A DNA stretch of 43,244 nucleotides from JALYQB01 sp035640155 (lineage in GTDB: Bacteria > Actinomycetota > Actinomycetes > Mycobacteriales > Pseudonocardiaceae). The position numbers and the translations under genes are program-made. Positions 1 to 6,697 of the stretch are shown here, piece after piece (the stretch's first letter is position 1; every line of letters begins with the position of its first letter). Under the pieces are notes generated by a model. It did not search any database, was not told where the DNA came from, and worked only from the letters and a program-made list of their open reading frames with translations. Location: the NCBI GenBank assembly GCA_035640155.1, contig DASQWR010000092.1:1-43244 (forward strand). The letters are read 5' to 3'.

Positions 1-34
1 TGCGCCTGATTGAGCACCGCGCGCCGTCAGTCAT
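1..34 (-). CDS. 5' end of an unidentified gene of the integrative element (runs off left edge)
   Basis: The ATG at 34-32 overlaps the TGA of the upstream 73-residue gene by four bases (ATGA), the same coupling seen between the first two genes of this leftward operon. Only eleven residues are visible (MTDGARCSIRR), too few to identify. In actinomycete integrative elements a replication initiator often lies next to xis, so a Rep protein is possible, but that is inference from position only. Confidence 0.5.
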   Translation of the reverse strand, partial: MTDGARCSIRR

Positions 35-252
35 GCCACGCCTTCCGCACTGCTGCCGGTGGCGGCCCACCGCGCCGCGGCGACCGGATCAACGGTGTGC
101 GCCATCGGCCCCAACTCAGCGCGACGGCGCTCAAGGGCAGCGTGCGAGGGTCCGTGGCCGACCCAGCGTCCGCCCTCCGTGACAGCGACGGAAGCGGCCT
201 TCATGCGCTCGGCGACGGCCCGATCGAGGTCATCCTCGCGGAGCATCCACAT
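31..252 (-). CDS. Small hypothetical protein of the integrative element
   Basis: A 73-residue soluble, Arg/Ala/Glu-rich protein with no membrane segment and no motif I recognise. The ATG at 252 is the only usual start codon in the frame before a stop at 289-291. It is the third gene of a leftward operon: it begins 36 bp after the 69-residue gene ends, and its stop overlaps the start of the next gene in an ATGA. This tight packing is the main evidence that it is real. The product is probably an element-specific accessory protein; no function can be assigned. Confidence 0.5.
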   Translation of the reverse strand: MWMLREDDLDRAVAERMKAASVAVTEGGRWVGHGPSHAALERRRAELGPMAHTVDPVAAARWAATGSSAEGVA

Positions 253-288
253 TTCGCCATAGACGGCGAGCGTGGCGGCCTGGACGAC

Positions 289-498
289 CTACCCTCCGGT
301 CATCCACTCAGGATCACCGACCCTCGGCAGGTGGCCGTGGAGGCGGCGCGCAGCCCGGAGCAGTCGGCTCACGGCCTGGTGCGCCACACGCAGCACGTCG
401 GGGTCCAGCCGGCCCGGAGCGGTATTCTCGGCGCTGGACTCCCCGTCCATCTCGCCGCCCTGGTGCTTCCCACTGGGGCGGCGATCTGTGTCAGTCAT
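289..498 (-). CDS. Small hypothetical protein following the excisionase-like gene
   Basis: A 69-residue protein. The N-terminal third is polar (Asp, Arg, Lys, Glu). The C-terminal part is a predicted helix rich in Leu and Arg (around LLRAARRLHGHLP). Its ATG at 498-496 overlaps the stop of the excisionase-like gene in an ATGA, so the two are probably translationally coupled. The frame stays open upstream, but this start is the one that fits the overlap. I recognise no family. Small basic helical proteins are common beside xis in actinomycete elements, and a DNA-binding or regulatory role is only a guess. Confidence 0.55.
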   Translation of the reverse strand: MTDTDRRPSGKHQGGEMDGESSAENTAPGRLDPDVLRVAHQAVSRLLRAARRLHGHLPRVGDPEWMTGG

Positions 499-707
499 GC
501 TGCCGGCTCCCCCTGGTCCTTCGCGCGCTGCTTGTCGAGCCATTCCAAGACGTCTGCTTCGTCGTAGACGACGGCGCGCCCGAGCTTGAACGACCTCGGA
601 CCCTCGCCTCGGTGGCGCCAGTAGCGGAGCGTCGCGACCGGCCGCCGGGTCAGCTCCGCCACCTCGGGCAGGGTCAAGATCGTGCGTCCCATCGGGTCCC
701 TCCGCAT
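495..707 (-). CDS. Excisionase-like winged-helix DNA-binding protein (AlpA/Xis, MerR-type HTH)
   Basis: A 70-residue protein made almost entirely of one helix-turn-helix of the AlpA/excisionase (HTH_17) type. Residues 12-17 (LPEVAE) start the first helix. The stretch around residues 24-36 (ATLRYWRHRGEGP) is the recognition helix and wing typical of the family, and LGRAVVYDEADVLEWL closes the domain. Such proteins bind attachment sites and bias a tyrosine integrase towards excision, or regulate the element. The context fits: it is first in a leftward operon divergent from the regulator-integrase pair. A Shine-Dalgarno-like GGAGGG precedes the ATG. Excisionase against plain regulator cannot be decided from sequence. 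Confidence 0.8.
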   Translation of the reverse strand: MRRDPMGRTILTLPEVAELTRRPVATLRYWRHRGEGPRSFKLGRAVVYDEADVLEWLDKQRAKDQGEPAA

Positions 708-714
708 CTGAAGC

Positions 715-730
715 GGTCATCTTTGTGACC
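715..730. promoter_or_regulatory. Inverted repeat, candidate operator in front of the excisionase-like gene
   Basis: GGTCA-N6-TGACC is a perfect 5-bp inverted repeat lying between the excisionase-like start (707) and its candidate -10 box (741-746). A repressor bound here would block that leftward transcript just downstream of its start. The XRE regulator encoded across the divergent junction is the obvious candidate ligand; this is inference. Confidence 0.35.
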
Positions 731-740
731 GTATGAAGAT

Positions 741-770
741 GGTCTACCAGTGACGGCGCCGTGCGGTCAA
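741..770 (-). promoter_or_regulatory. Candidate promoter of the excisionase-like operon
   Basis: On the minus strand, TTGACC (765-770) and TAGACC (741-746) are separated by 18 bp, close to the actinobacterial housekeeping consensus. The -35 box is mirrored by the TTGACC of the rightward promoter at 783-788, leaving 12 bp between the two divergent promoters. Confidence 0.45.
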
Positions 771-782
771 GCGGTGAAGTCG

Positions 783-812
783 TTGACCGCGTGTGGCGGT
801 TTGCGGTAGCGT
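783..812 (+). promoter_or_regulatory. Candidate leaderless promoter of the XRE regulator-integrase operon
   Basis: TTGACC (783-788), an 18-bp spacer and TAGCGT (807-812) end seven bases before the GTG at 820. Transcription would therefore begin at or next to the start codon, giving a leaderless mRNA. This agrees with the lack of a ribosome binding site before that GTG. Confidence 0.55.
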
Positions 813-819
813 CTGGCGC

Positions 820-1575
820 GTGGCAGACAGCGCTCAACCGCTACGAGCGGTCGTCGGCGACCGAGTGCGTGCGGTCCGAGAGACGGCCAACGTCCGGCAG
901 CAGGTGCTGTCCGATGCGGCGAGAGCACTGGGATTGACGACCTGGACGAGGACCCGAATCGCTGCGCTTGAGCGCGGAGACAAGGCGATCAGCGCGGAGG
1001 ACTTAGTGCGCTTGCTCGCCGTGCTGACCCTCGGACTGCGGCGCACCGTGGACCTAACCGAGCTCTTCGACAGTCCGCGCCGGATCGGACTCTCTGATGT
1101 CGCCTCGATTGAGGCGCGTCGGGTCGTTGACGTCTTCCGTGGCGGCAACGCGGCTAAGTACGTGGCCGTGAGCCGTCGGACGCCACCGCTCGACACGCCA
1201 GAGCGTGCGGCGGCGGCGGCCCGAGCGGGAGTAATCCTGCACGCGGCGGGACGCAAGCGGCTCCTCACAGTCGGGGAGCAGCGTGCAGTGACTGTCGGAC
1301 TCGGTGAGGCTGACGAGCGTGCGGCGCGAAAGCTGGGAGAGGCGCCCTATCCGTTCGAAACGCTGTGCGCAGTGCTGTGGGGACGCTCTCTGTCGGAGGA
1401 GCGTGACGCGCGGCTCGCTGCGGCCGGAGCCGATCTGGGCACAACGGCTGCGAGCCTGGCCGCGCGTCGAGGTCGTGTAACTCGCGAGCTGCTCGCGGAG
1501 GCGGCAGCCCTCCTGGCGCGCGCCGACGAGCTACAGGGGGGTGATGACGGTGACGAGCATCGCGAGACGACCTAA
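820..1575 (+). CDS. XRE-family helix-turn-helix transcriptional regulator of the integrative element
   Basis: About 251 residues from the GTG at 820; a longer frame opens at 793, but the promoter ends at 812, so 820 is preferred. The N-terminal 65 residues form an XRE helix-turn-helix. The part around residues 40-65 (WTRTRIAALERGDKAISAEDLVRLLAVL) is the recognition helix and following helices in the usual spacing. The remaining 185 residues are Ala/Arg/Glu-rich and probably helical, with no domain I recognise. The last 35 bases overlap the integrase start, so the two proteins are probably co-translated. Likely role: maintenance repressor or switch of the element. Confidence 0.75.
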   Translation: MADSAQPLRAVVGDRVRAVRETANVRQQVLSDAARALGLTTWTRTRIAALERGDKAISAEDLVRLLAVLTLGLRRTVDLTELFDSPRRIGLSDVASIEARRVVDVFRGGNAAKYVAVSRRTPPLDTPERAAAAARAGVILHAAGRKRLLTVGEQRAVTVGLGEADERAARKLGEAPYPFETLCAVLWGRSLSEERDARLAAAGADLGTTAASLAARRGRVTRELLAEAAALLARADELQGGDDGDEHRETT

Positions 1576-2707
1576 CGGCCGCTACCGCGCCCGCTACCGC
1601 GACCCCTCCGGTATCGAGCACGCCAAACACTTTGCCCGCAAGGTCGATGCACAGCGCTGGGTGGACGAGCGGACCGCGGCAATGGTGACCGGTCAGTACG
1701 TCGACCCGACGGCCGGCCGGGTGAAGCTCCGGGCCTACGCCGAGCAGCTGCGCGCCACAATGGCACACGGCCCGACGACCCGGAACCTAGTCGAGCGGAC
1801 CCTGCGGCGGCACGTGTACCCGACGCTCGGGGAGCTGCCGATGGCCACGATCCGCACCAGCACCCTGCAAGGGCTGATGACGGAGCTAGCCGGACGGTTG
1901 GCTCCGTCCACGCTCAAGCTGGTGCACGGCTACGTGGTCGCGGTGTTCCGCGCCGCAGTGCGCGACAAGGTGATCGCCACGTCCCCGTGCGACGGTGTCG
2001 GGCTGCCCTCGGCCAGGCGCCGTCAGGTCGAGGTGTTGCCCCTTGAGGTGGTCGACGTGCTCGCGGCGAACCTGCCGCCGCGGTTCCGCGTAGTGCCCGC
2101 GCTGGTCGCCGGCTGCGGTCTGCGGCAAGGGGAGCTGTTCGGCCTCGAGCTCGGCCGAGTTGAGTTCCTGGGGCGCCGAACGGTGGACGTGGCGCAGCAG
2201 CTCGTGACGCTGACACCGGACCCGCCGTACCTGGGGAAGGTCAAGACCCCGGAGTCGGAGCGCGTGGTGCCGCTGGCTCCGGTCACCCTGGACGTGCTGG
2301 CGGCGCACCTGGCGGCGCACCCGCCCGGCGAGGTGGAGCTGTCGGACCGCACCGACCCGAACCGCCCTACGACCCGGACGGCGCGGCTGCTATTCACTGT
2401 GGACGGTGGCGCGGCGGTGAGCCGGTACCGCTGGTCGGCGATCTGGCGCCCGGCGGCCCGAGCCGCGGGCCTGCCGCCGCGGACCGGACTGCACGCGCTG
2501 CGGCACTTGTACGCCTCGCTGCTGATCCGGCACGGGGAGTCAGTCAAGGTCGTCCAGCGCCGGCTCGGACACAGCTCCGCGGCGATCACGCTCGACACCT
2601 ACGCGCACCTGTGGCCGGACTCCGATGACCGGACCCGGGAGGCCGTCCAGACGGCTCTCGTTGACCGTTCTGCGGACACTGTGCGGACCGTGGGGAGATC
2701 ATCATGA
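1541..2707 (+). CDS. Tyrosine recombinase/phage-type integrase
   Basis: A 388-residue site-specific recombinase of the actinomycete integrative element/phage class. It has an N-terminal arm-binding region (residues 1-60, rich in Arg and aromatics, GRYRARYRD), a SAM-like core-binding domain (about 65-155) and a C-terminal catalytic domain (about 165-365). The catalytic set is complete: R195 (GCGLRQGEL), K235, H318 and R321 (LHALRH), H344 (RLGH) and nucleophile Y354 (DTYAH). The start is GTG 1541 or ATG 1544, both inside the end of the regulator gene. It appears functional. The attachment site should lie close to its end, but no tRNA or clear core repeat is visible there. Confidence 0.93.
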   Translation: MMTVTSIARRPNGRYRARYRDPSGIEHAKHFARKVDAQRWVDERTAAMVTGQYVDPTAGRVKLRAYAEQLRATMAHGPTTRNLVERTLRRHVYPTLGELPMATIRTSTLQGLMTELAGRLAPSTLKLVHGYVVAVFRAAVRDKVIATSPCDGVGLPSARRRQVEVLPLEVVDVLAANLPPRFRVVPALVAGCGLRQGELFGLELGRVEFLGRRTVDVAQQLVTLTPDPPYLGKVKTPESERVVPLAPVTLDVLAAHLAAHPPGEVELSDRTDPNRPTTRTARLLFTVDGGAAVSRYRWSAIWRPAARAAGLPPRTGLHALRHLYASLLIRHGESVKVVQRRLGHSSAAITLDTYAHLWPDSDDRTREAVQTALVDRSADTVRTVGRSS

Positions 2708-2761
2708 GGTCTGCGCAGGTCACACTAGGTGCCCGGGTTGCTGGCAGCAGTACGCCAGCTA

Positions 2762-2791
2762 TTGGCCGCAGTCGGGACCTCGCGTCATAAT
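2762..2791 (+). promoter_or_regulatory. Candidate promoter of the Panacea toxin-antitoxin operon
   Basis: TTGGCC (2762-2767), an 18-bp spacer and CATAAT (2786-2791). The -10 ends seven bases before the ATG at 2799, which predicts a leaderless transcript. The spacing is the same as in the regulator promoter at 783-812. Confidence 0.5.
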
Positions 2792-2806
2792 CGAACCTAT
2801 GTTCGA
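2791..2806. promoter_or_regulatory. LexA/SOS box overlapping the promoter and start of the Panacea operon
   Basis: TCGAACCTATGTTCGA has two perfect 6-bp arms (TCGAAC and GTTCGA) around four bases, which is the palindrome known for LexA binding in actinobacteria and Firmicutes. It touches the last base of the candidate -10 box and covers the predicted transcription start and the ATG at 2799, so bound LexA would block initiation. Arms and spacing are read directly; LexA control is inferred. Confidence 0.7.
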
Positions 2807-3440
2807 GACACGCCCATACCCAGTGCATCCACCGGGTCCTCAACCCGAGCACTACCATGAGTCCGTGACCCTGTCAGCTCACGACGTAGCCGCCGTCCTC
2901 CGTGACCGGCTGCCCGGGCTGCCGAAGAAGAAGCTGCACAAGCTCCTCTACTACTGCCAGGGCCACCACTTGGCCGCCTTCGACGAGCCGCTGTTCAACG
3001 AGACGATCTCTGCCTGGGACATGGGGCCTGTCGTGGGCACACTGTGGCATGCGGAGAAGGAGAGCGACGTGCCGAAGGTTCACCGCGAGATGAACGAGGC
3101 TCAGCTGAACACCATCGGCTACGTGCTCAGCCGCTACGGCGCACTGACCGGACAAGACCTCGAGAACCTGACGCACAGCGAAGAGCCCTGGCAGCTGGCC
3201 GACAGTGGACGTCGGCCCGGCGAGAGCGTCCGCATCGAGCCTGAGTCGATCAAGCACTACTTCATGACCAGCGGCAGGGCTGATGTCGACGAGGATGAGG
3301 TGCTGCTCGACTCGACAGCTGTCACGCAGTGGTTGCGCGGCGCCGAGAAGCGGCTCGAAGATCCCGCTGTGGTGGACAGTCCCGAAGAGATCGCGGCCAG
3401 GCTTGAAGGGCTCCGGGCGAGACTGACCCCTCGTGCCTAG
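2799..3440 (+). CDS. Panacea-domain (DUF4065, SocA-like) antitoxin
   Basis: Up to 213 residues. The N-terminal half carries the Panacea/DUF4065 signature: KKKLHKLLYYCQGHHLA, then ISAWDMGPVV and a long helical region ending near HYFM. The family (GepA, Caulobacter SocA) supplies the antitoxin half of many toxin-antitoxin pairs with unrelated toxins. SocA itself delivers its toxin SocB to ClpXP. The start is uncertain: ATG 2799 fits a leaderless transcript, while GTG 2865 would remove a Pro/His-rich leader of 22 residues not usual in the family. The stop overlaps the next gene by eight bases. An acidic tail follows the domain. Confidence 0.85.
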   Translation: MFETRPYPVHPPGPQPEHYHESVTLSAHDVAAVLRDRLPGLPKKKLHKLLYYCQGHHLAAFDEPLFNETISAWDMGPVVGTLWHAEKESDVPKVHREMNEAQLNTIGYVLSRYGALTGQDLENLTHSEEPWQLADSGRRPGESVRIEPESIKHYFMTSGRADVDEDEVLLDSTAVTQWLRGAEKRLEDPAVVDSPEEIAARLEGLRARLTPRA

Positions 3441-3732
3441 CGGGGCGCATCCCTGGACGCTGGAGAACTTCCTTGAGCGTTTCGACGCCTGGGTAGATCT
3501 CGAGTCCCCGGAAGACGATCTGCGCTGTATTGTGATGGCCTGGATCCTGACGCGCTACGACGACCCCTATCAGGGAGTCCGGCGGGAGTCGGGCTTCGAG
3601 AATCTGTGGTTCGGTGCAGTACCGGAGTCCGGCCACGAGCCGGGGAATGTCGTCACCTGCGCGTACTGGATCAAGGAGTCCAGCCGCACTGTGCGCTGCG
3701 ACAACTTCGGCACGCTGAGCCTGCCGCTCTAG
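3433..3732 (+). CDS. Candidate toxin of the Panacea pair, unrecognised 99-residue protein
   Basis: It starts at GTG 3433 inside the end of the antitoxin gene (8-bp overlap), so translation is coupled. The protein is small, soluble and rich in aromatic residues. Visible blocks are FLERFDAWVDLESPEDD, a Trp-containing helix (CIVMAWILTRYDDPYQGV), GFENLWFGAVP, and a C-terminal beta-like part (VTCAYWIKESSRTVRCD then LSLPL). There is no transmembrane segment. I do not recognise a named toxin family. A compact alpha+beta fold of RelE/ParE type is possible but not shown. The toxin role rests on position, size and the partner's family. Confidence 0.6.
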   Translation: MPSGAHPWTLENFLERFDAWVDLESPEDDLRCIVMAWILTRYDDPYQGVRRESGFENLWFGAVPESGHEPGNVVTCAYWIKESSRTVRCDNFGTLSLPL

Positions 3733-3744
3733 GCGGGAAAGCCG

Positions 3745-4563
3745 GTGCAGTCGAGCAGGGGGCTGCGCGGCTGGCTTGCCCCGCCCCGTCCCACCGAGCC
3801 CGCGGTGATCACCGATCCCACCGAACGCCGCGGCGTCGGCATCGAGCTGCTGCTGGTGCTCGCCGTCACCCTGGGCCTCGCCGGGGTGCGAAGCCTGCTC
3901 TCGCTCGTCGACTCGCTGCTCGCCGCGGCACCGCTCGCGGCCCAGACCGCGGTGATCAACGCCCCGGTACGGCGCGCGGAGCTACTGGACCTCGCCTACC
4001 AGCTCACCAGCATCGCGCAGCTGCTCGCCTGGGGTGGGTTGGGTGCCTACCTGCTCTGGCGCGCGGGGATCGGGCTGGCGCGCATCGGCCTGGACCGGCG
4101 GTCGCCCGGGCGGGACGCGGCGCTGGGTGCCGGCCTCGCCGCGCTGGTCGGCATCCCCGGGCTCGGCTTCTACCTGGCCACCCGGGCGCTCGGGGCGAAC
4201 CTCACGGTCGTGCCGTCTGCGCTGGACGACACCTGGTGGCGGATCCCGGTTCTGCTCGCTGCCGCGGCAGGCAACTCGTGGGCCGAGGAGATGCTGGTCG
4301 TCGGCTACCTGTTGACCCGGCTGCGCCAGCTCGGGTACTCGGAGAACTCCTCCTTGCTGGCGAGTGCGCTGCTGCGCGGCACGTATCACCTCTACCAGGG
4401 GTTCGGAGGTTTCGCGGGCAACCTGGTGATGGGGCTGGTCTTCGGGCGGGTGTGGCAGCGCAGCTCCCGGTTGTGGCCGCTCGTGGTGGCGCACACCCTG
4501 CTCGACGTGGTCGCGTTCGCAGGCTACGCGCTGCTCCGGGGCAGGGTCGGCTGGCTGCCCTGA
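3745..4563 (+). CDS. CPBP-family intramembrane metalloprotease homologue
   Basis: A 272-residue membrane protein with about six to eight hydrophobic segments, starting near residue 32. The CPBP (Abi/CAAX prenyl protease) motifs can be followed: a paired glutamate in the AEEMLVVGY segment, RGTYHLYQG with its His, and HTLLDVVAF with His and Asp. The usual EExxxR motif has Tyr where Arg is expected, so activity is less certain. GTG 3745 is used as start, only 12 bp after the candidate toxin stop; this close spacing marks the edge between accessory and chromosomal DNA. Substrate unknown. Confidence 0.8.
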   Translation: MQSSRGLRGWLAPPRPTEPAVITDPTERRGVGIELLLVLAVTLGLAGVRSLLSLVDSLLAAAPLAAQTAVINAPVRRAELLDLAYQLTSIAQLLAWGGLGAYLLWRAGIGLARIGLDRRSPGRDAALGAGLAALVGIPGLGFYLATRALGANLTVVPSALDDTWWRIPVLLAAAAGNSWAEEMLVVGYLLTRLRQLGYSENSSLLASALLRGTYHLYQGFGGFAGNLVMGLVFGRVWQRSSRLWPLVVAHTLLDVVAFAGYALLRGRVGWLP

Positions 4564-4612
4564 GCGCGAAGCTGAGCGGCCGCACCACCTGACGCGCACG
4601 CCGCCGCGCGGC

Positions 4613-5473
4613 TCAGGCGGCTGCGCTGATTCCCAGGCCCTCGGCGAGGAGCCGGGTCAGCTCCGCGCCGCGGCCGCTGTCGGGCAGCACCTCCCCGTCG
4701 AGGGTGTGCACCCGGGTGAGCAGCCGGACGCTGGACGCGAGCCACACCCCGTCCGCGCCGCGCAGCTCGTCCACCCCGATCCGCTCCATCCGGGTGTCCC
4801 AGCCCGCCGCCGCGGCGGCACGGAACAGCGCGCCCTGGGTGGTTCCGGGCAGGATCCCGCTCTCCCGCGGCGGCGTGCGCAGCGTGCGGTCCTGCGCGAT
4901 CACCACGGTCGCTGTCGGACCCTCCAGCACGGTCCCGCCCGGCGCGGTGAACACCACGTCGTCCGCACCCACCGCCGCGGCGTGGCGCAGCGCCGCCATG
5001 TTCACCGCATAGGACAGGGTCTTCGCGCCGACCAGCAGCCACGGCGCCTCGGCCACCAGCTCCGGCACGATCCCGCGGGTCAGGGTCACCACCGACACCC
5101 CACCGTGCCGCTGCGCCGCCAGCACCGGCGGCACCGGGGACCCGGTGGCGAATCCGGTGACCCGGCCGGTGCCCTCGACCCCGCGGGTGAGGACGAGCTT
5201 GAGGACCATCTCCCGCTCACCGGTCCAGGCGTCGATCACCGCGCCCAGGCAGGCCCGCCAGGCGTCCGGGGCCGGTTCGGGTAGGTCCAGCATCTGCGCC
5301 GAGCGGGCCAGCCGGGCCAGGTGCGCTTCCAGCTCGCACGCCGCGCCGTCAACCACGAGCACCGTCTCGAAGACCCCGTCACCGCGCATCACGCCGAGGT
5401 CGTCGGCCCGCAGCAGCGGGGCGTCGGGATCGGCGAGACCGCCGTCCAGCAGGGCCAGCACGCGGGGGGTCAC
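4613..5473 (-). CDS. pabC: Class IV aminotransferase, probable 4-amino-4-deoxychorismate lyase (PabC-like)
   Basis: 286 residues of the fold-type IV PLP family, the usual length. The PLP-binding Lys is K151 (LLVGAKTLSYAVN). GDGVFETVLV near residue 31 and the ATVVIAQD and GILPGTTQG segments follow the family pattern. PabC converts aminodeoxychorismate to 4-aminobenzoate in folate synthesis. Branched-chain and D-amino-acid aminotransferases share the fold, and no folate gene lies nearby, so the substrate is inferred from overall resemblance. The start is GTG at 5473. It lies 25 bp downstream of the phosphodiesterase gene in the same direction, so the two are probably cotranscribed. Confidence 0.78.
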   Translation of the reverse strand: MTPRVLALLDGGLADPDAPLLRADDLGVMRGDGVFETVLVVDGAACELEAHLARLARSAQMLDLPEPAPDAWRACLGAVIDAWTGEREMVLKLVLTRGVEGTGRVTGFATGSPVPPVLAAQRHGGVSVVTLTRGIVPELVAEAPWLLVGAKTLSYAVNMAALRHAAAVGADDVVFTAPGGTVLEGPTATVVIAQDRTLRTPPRESGILPGTTQGALFRAAAAAGWDTRMERIGVDELRGADGVWLASSVRLLTRVHTLDGEVLPDSGRGAELTRLLAEGLGISAAA

Positions 5474-5498
5474 GAGCCGGCACCTTACGCGGAGGTCC

Positions 5499-6635
5499 TC
5501 AGCTGCCGCCGGTCACGAGCAGGAAGGGCACGAGCTGCTCGGCGTCGGTCAGTGCGCCGTGGTGCCCGACCATCGCGGACTCCCGGGGCTCGGCGACCCG
5601 CCGGAGCACTCCCGCGCCCCCGCGCGCGGCCACCACCACGTCCCCGATCCGCTCGCGCACCCCGTCGGCCACCCTCGGCCCGAACCAACCGGCCGCAACC
5701 GCCTCCTCACGGGCCAGCACCTGCGCCCGCGGGCCCAGCGCCTCCTGCCACGTCGCGAGGACATCGGCCGCCGCCCCGGGCACGGCGTGCACATGCCGGG
5801 CGCGGACGTCGCCGGCGAGCACCATGACGCCGGCGCTCAGCCGCTCGTCGGCGTCCGCGTCGACCGGGTCGGTGAGCTCGACCATGCCGTGGTCGGCAAC
5901 CACTGCCAGCAGCGCTCCGGCAGGAAGCCGCTCGGCGATCATGGCGACCAGCCGATCGACCAGCTGCAGCTGCAGCCGCCACGGCAGCGACCCGGGACCG
6001 TGCAGGTGCCCCACGAGGTCGAGGTCGCCGTGGTAGGCGTAGCAGAGGCCGCGGCCGGTGACCCCACTGAGCACGCCGGCGGCGAGGTCGCCCAGCGCGT
6101 GTGCTGGGTGAAACTCTCCGCCGCGCAGCGCCGCCCGGCTCAGCCCCGAGTCCTGCTGCAGCGGTGGCGCGACCACGCGGACGTCCAACCCGGCCGCAGC
6201 GGCCCGCTGCAGCGCGGTGTCGTGCGGCTGCACCCGTTCGGGGACGGCGCTCTCGCGCAGGTCCACTCCCGGCTGCGAACACCAGGTCAGGGCGTTCAGC
6301 ACGGCTCCAGATGGAGCGAGGAAGGTGTGGCCGGTGACGCCGTGCTCTCCGGACGCCCGCCCGGTGCCGAGGGAGGTGATGCTCGTGGCGGTGGTGGCCG
6401 GAAAGCCCACGGACAGCGGCTCGGTGCCCTCGGCCAGGGCGGCCAGGAAGGGCGCGTCGGCGACATGGTCGCGGAGCAGCTGCCAGCCCAGCCCGTCGAC
6501 CAGCAGCAGGCAGGCGGACCGGGCTTCGGGCACGCCCCGCACCCCCGGCACGGTCCGCTCCCTCGACGCGTCCAGCTGTGCCGGAACGCCCAGCGCCGCG
6601 AGCAACGCGGGCAGCACCTCGTGGAGGCAGCGCAC
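5499..6635 (-). CDS. Alkaline phosphatase-superfamily protein, type I phosphodiesterase/nucleotide pyrophosphatase
   Basis: 378 residues, soluble, no signal peptide. Metal-binding motifs of the phosphodiesterase/nucleotide pyrophosphatase family are visible: LLLVDGLGW with the first Asp, FPATTATSITSLGTG with the nucleophilic Thr, DLVGHLHGPGS, VVADHGMVE and, near the end, AMVGHHGALT. The family cleaves phosphodiester or pyrophosphate bonds in nucleotides and related compounds using two zinc ions. The start is GTG 6635, divergent from arcA with 62 bp between them, and it is followed closely by the PabC-like gene. The physiological substrate cannot be read from sequence. Confidence 0.88.
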   Translation of the reverse strand: MRCLHEVLPALLAALGVPAQLDASRERTVPGVRGVPEARSACLLLVDGLGWQLLRDHVADAPFLAALAEGTEPLSVGFPATTATSITSLGTGRASGEHGVTGHTFLAPSGAVLNALTWCSQPGVDLRESAVPERVQPHDTALQRAAAAGLDVRVVAPPLQQDSGLSRAALRGGEFHPAHALGDLAAGVLSGVTGRGLCYAYHGDLDLVGHLHGPGSLPWRLQLQLVDRLVAMIAERLPAGALLAVVADHGMVELTDPVDADADERLSAGVMVLAGDVRARHVHAVPGAAADVLATWQEALGPRAQVLAREEAVAAGWFGPRVADGVRERIGDVVVAARGGAGVLRRVAEPRESAMVGHHGALTDAEQLVPFLLVTGGS

Positions 6636-6697
6636 CCCGCCACGGTATCCCGCGTTCCGGACATCGCCGCCCGGGGAGATCCGTAGGCTGGTGATCC

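Noticed and set aside
10..567. Long rightward open frame of 185 codons over the excisionase operon
   Set aside because: It lies antisense to four tightly coupled genes, has shadow composition (Arg/Ser/Pro-rich) and no ribosome binding site.
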